This document shows positions 14,287-17,884 of a stretch of 17,884 bases of DNA, piece by piece. Position 1 is the stretch's first letter. Each line of letters starts with the position of its first letter. Source of the DNA: an uncultured Erysipelotrichaceae bacterium. GTDB taxonomy: Bacteria > Bacillota_I > Bacilli_A > Erysipelotrichales > Coprobacillaceae. The notes under the pieces are model-generated. The model had not been told where the DNA came from. It searched no databases and saw nothing but the letters and a program-made list of their open reading frames with translations. Location of the stretch: positions 1 through 17,884 of the forward strand of contig CAJUOS010000045.1 of NCBI GenBank assembly GCA_910588075.1. The letters are read 5' to 3'. A program made the position numbers and the translations under genes.

Positions 14287-14619
14287 ACAACTTCCTCCTA
14301 TAACTATACAATTATTAATATGCAAAAAAAGCAATATTTAGTACAGCATAAAATATTTTTTAATATCAACATATCTCTATTAAAAAAAGATATACAACTA
14401 TTAGAATAAGAAAAAAAGACTTTTCATCTTATTAATGATTCAATTTCTTTAATCATGGCAATCAAAAAATGGAAAGAAAACAAAAATAAAAATGTATCCT
14501 TTTATCAATATATACTTATATTATCTAAAAAGCTCCCCTGTCTCTTTCAAAAACAGCAGAGCTAACTTTTTAATAATACTTATATATTTCTATTTTCTTT
14601 ACCAATAAATATGAATTTT
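14287..14619. other. 333-bp non-coding gap between gpr and spoIIP
   Basis: No convincing gene on either strand; the longest minus-strand frame is about 20 codons of mostly Phe/Ile. It holds the gpr terminator candidate (14531-14563), a second hairpin with 7-bp arms (14405-14411 with 14427-14433), a 6-bp hairpin (14435-14440 with 14451-14456), and presumably the spoIIP promoter. I could not find a clear SigE-type (CATACA) or SigA promoter ahead of spoIIP. Confidence 0.6.
14527..14563 (-). terminator. Candidate terminator of gpr
   Basis: AGCTC/GAGCT (14531-14535, 14559-14563) and CTGT/ACAG (14538-14541, 14553-14556) pair around a 2x2 internal loop. On the minus strand the hairpin is followed by TTTTAG. 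It lies about 57 bases past the gpr stop. T-rich sequence also follows on the plus strand, but nothing is transcribed toward it. Confidence 0.5.
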
Positions 14620-15588
14620 CTAATATCGTAAATCATTAATAGCTTGGGATAATATCTTTGAAATCATTTCTATATCAAAGTCAATTTGTTTATCACTCAT
14701 AACAAATTGGTTTTCTAAAGGATTTAAAACTTCATTTAGTAATTGAATTCTTTTTTGTTCATCTAGTTGACCAATCTCTCCTAGAATTAAACGTCTTTGA
14801 ACTTCATTTAATCTTCCCTCATAACGTTTTCTTTTACCTACTTTTAATGCTGTTGAAGGATCTAATGATTCTTTAAAATATCCTTCTAATAAATTATAGA
14901 CATCACTTACCAAACTTGAAACATGAATAACAGTTGGCACACCAATTGCTATAACAGGAACACCCATTGAAGTTTTAGTAATACTTTTACGATGATTACC
15001 TATTCCACTACCTGGATAAATTCCTACATTATTCATTTGAATAACATGACAAACTTTTTCATAACTTTGTGCACATAAAGCATCTATCGCAATAATGATA
15101 TCTGGCTGAAATTCTTCAGTTATACAATGGACAATATCAGCTGTTTCCATTCCTGTATGTGCCATAACTCCAGGAGCAATACATAATGTATCATAATATT
15201 GATTTTGATGTCTTTCATCTAATGGATAATGATGTGTTGCTCTAAGATGTTTTAATGTTCTTGGTCCAATTGCATCGCTTGTCAATGTTTCATTTCCTAA
15301 CCCAACAAATAAAATACGAGGATCTAATTTTTGAGTTAATGATTTGATAAAGTGATTCAGTTGCTTTTTAAAATGAAAAGATAGTGTTGTTATATCTTGA
15401 TAATCAGGAAAACTCATTTCTACATATTGTCCTACCTCATGAGGATACAATTCACTCTTTGTTAAAATTTCAAATGTTTCAATAGTAATATTGTTATCCT
15501 CTTGGACATGATGTGTATAATCTTTATCTTTTGTTGCAAATGCTAATGATTCAATAGCCAAATCGCTACGTGTATAATATTTTTTCAT
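14620..15588 (-). CDS. gpr: Spore (germination) protease GPR
   Basis: A 322-residue aspartyl-like protease that degrades small acid-soluble spore proteins early in germination to release DNA and amino acids. In Bacillus it is made as a zymogen in the forespore. The propeptide junction TRSDLAIES near residues 6-14 resembles Bacillus TDLAVE. Family landmarks are VGLGN (95-99), SDAIGP with Asp105, APGVMAHTGMETAD, IAIDAL with Asp169, PGSGIGNHRK and GVPVIAIGVPTV; Asp105 and Asp169 correspond to the two Bacillus active-site aspartates. The propeptide is shorter than in Bacillus. The frame opens at a TTG (15613-15615), but ATG 15586-15588 after GGTGAG gives the expected MKKYYTRSDLA start. Divergent from rpsT and upstream of spoIIP, as in Bacillus. 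Confidence 0.95.
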   Translation of the reverse strand: MKKYYTRSDLAIESLAFATKDKDYTHHVQEDNNITIETFEILTKSELYPHEVGQYVEMSFPDYQDITTLSFHFKKQLNHFIKSLTQKLDPRILFVGLGNETLTSDAIGPRTLKHLRATHHYPLDERHQNQYYDTLCIAPGVMAHTGMETADIVHCITEEFQPDIIIAIDALCAQSYEKVCHVIQMNNVGIYPGSGIGNHRKSITKTSMGVPVIAIGVPTVIHVSSLVSDVYNLLEGYFKESLDPSTALKVGKRKRYEGRLNEVQRRLILGEIGQLDEQKRIQLLNEVLNPLENQFVMSDKQIDFDIEMISKILSQAINDLRY

Positions 15589-15647
15589 ATTCTCACCATA
15601 AATAATCTTTACCAAATTTAAAAAAATTAATCATTTGTTAATAAAAC

Positions 15648-15676
15648 TTGCATTTATCATATATTTTTGATAGAAT
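15648..15676 (+). promoter_or_regulatory. Promoter of rpsT
   Basis: TTGCAT (15648-15653), a 17-base spacer and TAGAAT (15671-15676), with the extended -10 TG at 15668-15669. It lies 35 bases before the rpsT ATG, leaving a short leader with GAGGTGA. Confidence 0.6.
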
Positions 15677-15710
15677 AACTAGGCGAAAGATAAAAGCGAG
15701 GTGAAGAAGA

Positions 15711-15974
15711 ATGGCAAACATGAAACAACAAATTAAACGTTATAAAAATGCTGATAAAAAACGTGTTATCAATACATCATACAAAACAGCTTTAAAAACT
15801 GCTATTAAAAATGTAAAAGTTGCAGTTGAAGCTGGTAATAAAGAAGCTGCTGCTGAGGCTTATAAAGTCGCTGCTTCTCGTTTAGATGCTTCTGTATCTA
15901 AAGGAATTCATCATAAAAATTATGCTAGCAGACAAAAATCAAGATTAGCTAAATTAGTAAACTCTATCGCTTAA
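15711..15974 (+). CDS. rpsT: Small ribosomal subunit protein bS20
   Basis: An 87-residue, highly basic protein that binds 16S rRNA and helps assemble the 30S body. It begins MANMKQQIKRYKNADKKRVIN, then has long Lys/Ala-rich helices (KTALKTAIKNVKVAVEAG, EAAAEAYKVAASRLD) and the diagnostic GIHHKNYASRQKSRLAKLVN ending. Length and composition are exactly those of S20. ATG 15711 follows GAGGTGA with a 6-base spacer. It is monocistronic, with a terminator folded over its stop codon. Codons are biased to AAA, GCT and GTT, in keeping with high expression. Confidence 0.98.
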   Translation: MANMKQQIKRYKNADKKRVINTSYKTALKTAIKNVKVAVEAGNKEAAAEAYKVAASRLDASVSKGIHHKNYASRQKSRLAKLVNSIA

Positions 15975-15990
15975 GATAGAGTTTTTATTT
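15961..15990 (+). terminator. Rho-independent terminator of rpsT
   Basis: ACTCTATC (15961-15968) and GATAGAGT (15975-15982) form a perfect 8-bp stem; the 6-base loop contains the TAA stop. A T-rich run follows. Confidence 0.9.
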
Positions 15991-15996
15991 TAGTCG

Positions 15997-16025
15997 TTGA
16001 CAAATTATTTTTAAACACATATCAT
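15997..16025 (+). promoter_or_regulatory. SigA promoter of pepF
   Basis: A perfect TTGACA (15997-16002), a 17-base spacer and TATCAT (16020-16025). It lies just after the rpsT terminator; the leader contains AGGAGG at 16037-16042. Confidence 0.75.
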
Positions 16026-16048
16026 AACTGTTATATAGGAGGATTATT

Positions 16049-17827
16049 ATGGAAAGAAAAGATATATTAGAAAAAGATACATGGAATTTATCTTTAATTT
16101 ATCAGACAAATCAAGATTTTTATTTAGATTTAGATAAAGCAAAAGAATTACTTCAGAAATTATCAAACCAAAAAGATAGTTTTTTAAATACAGTTAATGA
16201 ATTTCTTCAATTTCATGAAGATTATATTCAAATGAGTAGATATATACAAAAATTACATTGTTTTGCTCATTTACATTGTGATGTAGAACCAAATCATCAA
16301 GAATATCAAACAATGTATGCCTCTATTTTAACTTTTTATGATCAAGTATCTTCAACATTAGATTTTTATACTGTTCAAATGATTGAAAATAGTGAAAAAG
16401 TACAGTCTTATCTCAATAATGATTTACTTAATGATTATCGTTATTCAATTCAAGAAATACTTAGACAAAAGAAACATACTTTATCTCAAGAAATGGAAAC
16501 ACTTCTTTCTAAAACAACATCAATTTCAGATACATCATCTCAAGTCTTTGATGCTTTACGTTTGGAATATGATCCTGTTCATATAAATGGTGAAGAAAAG
16601 TTTTTAAATAGTGCAACACTTTCTGAATTTTTAAAAAATAAAGATCCTGAGGTAAGAAAAGAAGCCTATCATAACTTTTTTAAAGAATATAAGAAATATG
16701 AAAATGTATTTGCAGCAACTTTATCAGGAGTTATGAAAAAAGATGCTTTTTATGCTGATGTTAGAAAATTTAATAATCCTTTAGAAGCAAGTTTATTTGA
16801 TGATAATGTTCCTTCAAAATTATTCTTTAAAATATTAGAGAAAGCTAATAAGGAATATCGTCCTTTATTTCATAAATATAATGCTTTAAAGAAAAAAGTT
16901 CTTCATTTAGATACAATGTATAATTATGATTTAAGTGTCCCTTTTGTTAAATACAAAACAAAAAAATATACAATTGATGAGTGTTTTGACATTATATTAG
17001 ATGTTGTTAAAGTATTTGGAGATGAATATGTCAATATTATTAAACAAGCTAAGGATGAAAGATGGATTGATTTCTATCCTCATGCTGGTAAAAGAGTGGG
17101 TGCTTATTCTAGTGGATGTTATGACACAAGACCTTATATTTTAATGAACTTTATAGGTGATTATAATTCATTATCTACTATGATTCATGAATTAGGACAT
17201 AGTTGTCATACTTATTTATCTTGTCATCATCAATCACCTGTGAATTGTGATTATCGTATTTTTGTAGCTGAAGTAGCTTCAACAGTTAATGAAACATTAT
17301 TAATTCATTATATGTTAGAACATGCTTCCTCAAAAGAAGAAAAAGCATATTTCTTATATGAGTTATTAGAAAATTGTGTAGGTTTAATTTATAGGCAACC
17401 CATGTATGCTGATTTTGAACATATTCTGCATACTTGGGCTCAAGAAGGTCAACCTATGTCAGCTCAAATGATTACAGATTTATATATGAAGAAAAGTGCT
17501 GAATATTTTGGAGAAGATGTAACAATGGATGAATATGTTGGACATTCTTGTTTCTATATTCCACACTTCTACTATAATTATTATGTCTATAAATATACTT
17601 TAGGGATGACTGTAGCTTTAGCTATTGTTGCTCGTATACTAGACGGTAATGAAAAACAAAGAGAAGCATATCTTCATTTCTTAAAATCTGGTGGAAGTCA
17701 ATCTCCTGTTGATTTATTAAAAGATGCTCTTGTTAATCCATTAGAAGATCAACTTTATGATGATGCTTTCCATTACTTCGAAAAAATACTTAATGAGTTT
17801 GAAGAATTGATAAAAGGAACAGATTAA
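16049..17827 (+). CDS. pepF: Oligoendopeptidase F (M3B zinc metallopeptidase)
   Basis: A 592-residue cytosolic zinc endopeptidase that cleaves medium-length peptides and contributes to peptide turnover and nutrition. The zinc site is MIHELGHSCHTYL: His380, Glu381 and His384 of HExxH, with the third ligand Glu408 in FVAEVAST. The downstream substrate-clamp phrase CFYIPHFYYNYYVYKYTLG (501-519) is typical of M3 enzymes. The N-terminal helical region contains the PepF-type TWNLSLIY start and the KDPEVRKEAY motif (198-207). Length is normal (about 600) and no signal peptide is present. ATG 16049 follows AGGAGG with 6 bases, and a strong promoter lies upstream, so it is an independent unit after rpsT. 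No terminator is visible after its stop. Confidence 0.96.
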   Translation: MERKDILEKDTWNLSLIYQTNQDFYLDLDKAKELLQKLSNQKDSFLNTVNEFLQFHEDYIQMSRYIQKLHCFAHLHCDVEPNHQEYQTMYASILTFYDQVSSTLDFYTVQMIENSEKVQSYLNNDLLNDYRYSIQEILRQKKHTLSQEMETLLSKTTSISDTSSQVFDALRLEYDPVHINGEEKFLNSATLSEFLKNKDPEVRKEAYHNFFKEYKKYENVFAATLSGVMKKDAFYADVRKFNNPLEASLFDDNVPSKLFFKILEKANKEYRPLFHKYNALKKKVLHLDTMYNYDLSVPFVKYKTKKYTIDECFDIILDVVKVFGDEYVNIIKQAKDERWIDFYPHAGKRVGAYSSGCYDTRPYILMNFIGDYNSLSTMIHELGHSCHTYLSCHHQSPVNCDYRIFVAEVASTVNETLLIHYMLEHASSKEEKAYFLYELLENCVGLIYRQPMYADFEHILHTWAQEGQPMSAQMITDLYMKKSAEYFGEDVTMDEYVGHSCFYIPHFYYNYYVYKYTLGMTVALAIVARILDGNEKQREAYLHFLKSGGSQSPVDLLKDALVNPLEDQLYDDAFHYFEKILNEFEELIKGTD

Positions 17828-17879
17828 AAACAATGTCATTAAGTTAAGTGTTTGATGATATGTGAGGAGTTCATGTAAA

Positions 17880-17884
17880 ATGGG
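17880..17884 (+). CDS. Possible start of the next gene (two codons only)
   Basis: An ATG at 17880-17882 follows GAGGAG (17864-17869) with a 10-base spacer, suggesting that another plus-strand gene begins here and leaves the window. An earlier ATG at 17873 is followed at once by TAA and cannot be the start. Nothing can be said of the product. Confidence 0.3.

Noticed and set aside
14275..14345. SigE-type promoter ahead of spoIIP (GCATATT resembling a -35)
   Set aside because: No CATACA-like -10 lies 13-15 bases downstream; the sequence there is the ribosome binding site.
14407..14520. Minus-strand mini-frames of about 10-20 codons in the gpr-spoIIP gap
   Set aside because: One is almost all Phe/Ile and the other only 10 codons; neither has a convincing ribosome site placed for it.
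15604..15613. SigF-like -10 (GGTAAAGATT) ahead of gpr
   Set aside because: Only a partial match to the Bacillus consensus and no -35 at the proper distance; too weak to list as a feature.

Overview
The window looks like a chromosomal segment of a low-GC, spore-forming Firmicute, most likely an Erysipelotrichales/Coprobacillaceae-type gut bacterium. This rests on the strong A+T bias, strong GGAGG-type ribosome binding sites, sporulation genes (gpr, spoIIP), an InlB-repeat/MucBP surface protein and a divergent RpiR-like regulator. The genus is an inference. I see no tRNA, rRNA, insertion sequence, prophage or CRISPR array.

Layout. Position 1-53 (minus) is the first 17 codons of an unidentified gene with its own promoter. 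Position 240-1588 (minus) is a pyrBI operon, the two chains of aspartate carbamoyltransferase. Position 1708-6000 (minus) is a 1430-residue secreted, wall-linked protein built from InlB B-like and MucBP-like repeats. Its promoter carries an uninterrupted run of 12 G between a perfect -35 (TTGACA) and the -10, which is the layout of a phase-variable (slippage-controlled) promoter. Position 6145-7226 (plus), divergent from it, holds a 21-bp perfect palindrome, a consensus promoter, a 50-residue membrane microprotein not previously called, and an RpiR/SIS-type regulator. Position 7271-7679 (minus) is the decayed tail of a second sortase-anchored surface protein (sorting signal VPITGN, in-frame stops). 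Position 7685-10928 (minus) is a compact cluster: HAD phosphatase, APH-type kinase, DUF554 membrane protein and an AIM24/TIGR00266 protein. Position 10930-12272 (minus) is pyrimidine-nucleoside phosphorylase. Position 12285-13290 is fmt. Position 13280-14286 is spoIIP with a small membrane-protein gene. Position 14620-15588 is gpr. Divergent on the plus strand are rpsT (15711-15974) and pepF (16049-17827). The rpsT/gpr/spoIIP neighbourhood matches the arrangement known in Bacillus.

How the parts relate. pyrBI (de novo pyrimidine synthesis) and the nucleoside phosphorylase (salvage) are separate units. fmt formylates initiator tRNA. gpr and spoIIP act in germination and engulfment. The most striking region is 6000-7700: a switchable surface protein, a regulator and microprotein reading away from it, and the remnant of another surface protein, which together suggest a variable cell-surface locus. 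Many promoters here are extended -10 elements (TGATATAAT three times) with very short leaders, and several terminators are folded over the stop codon of the preceding gene.
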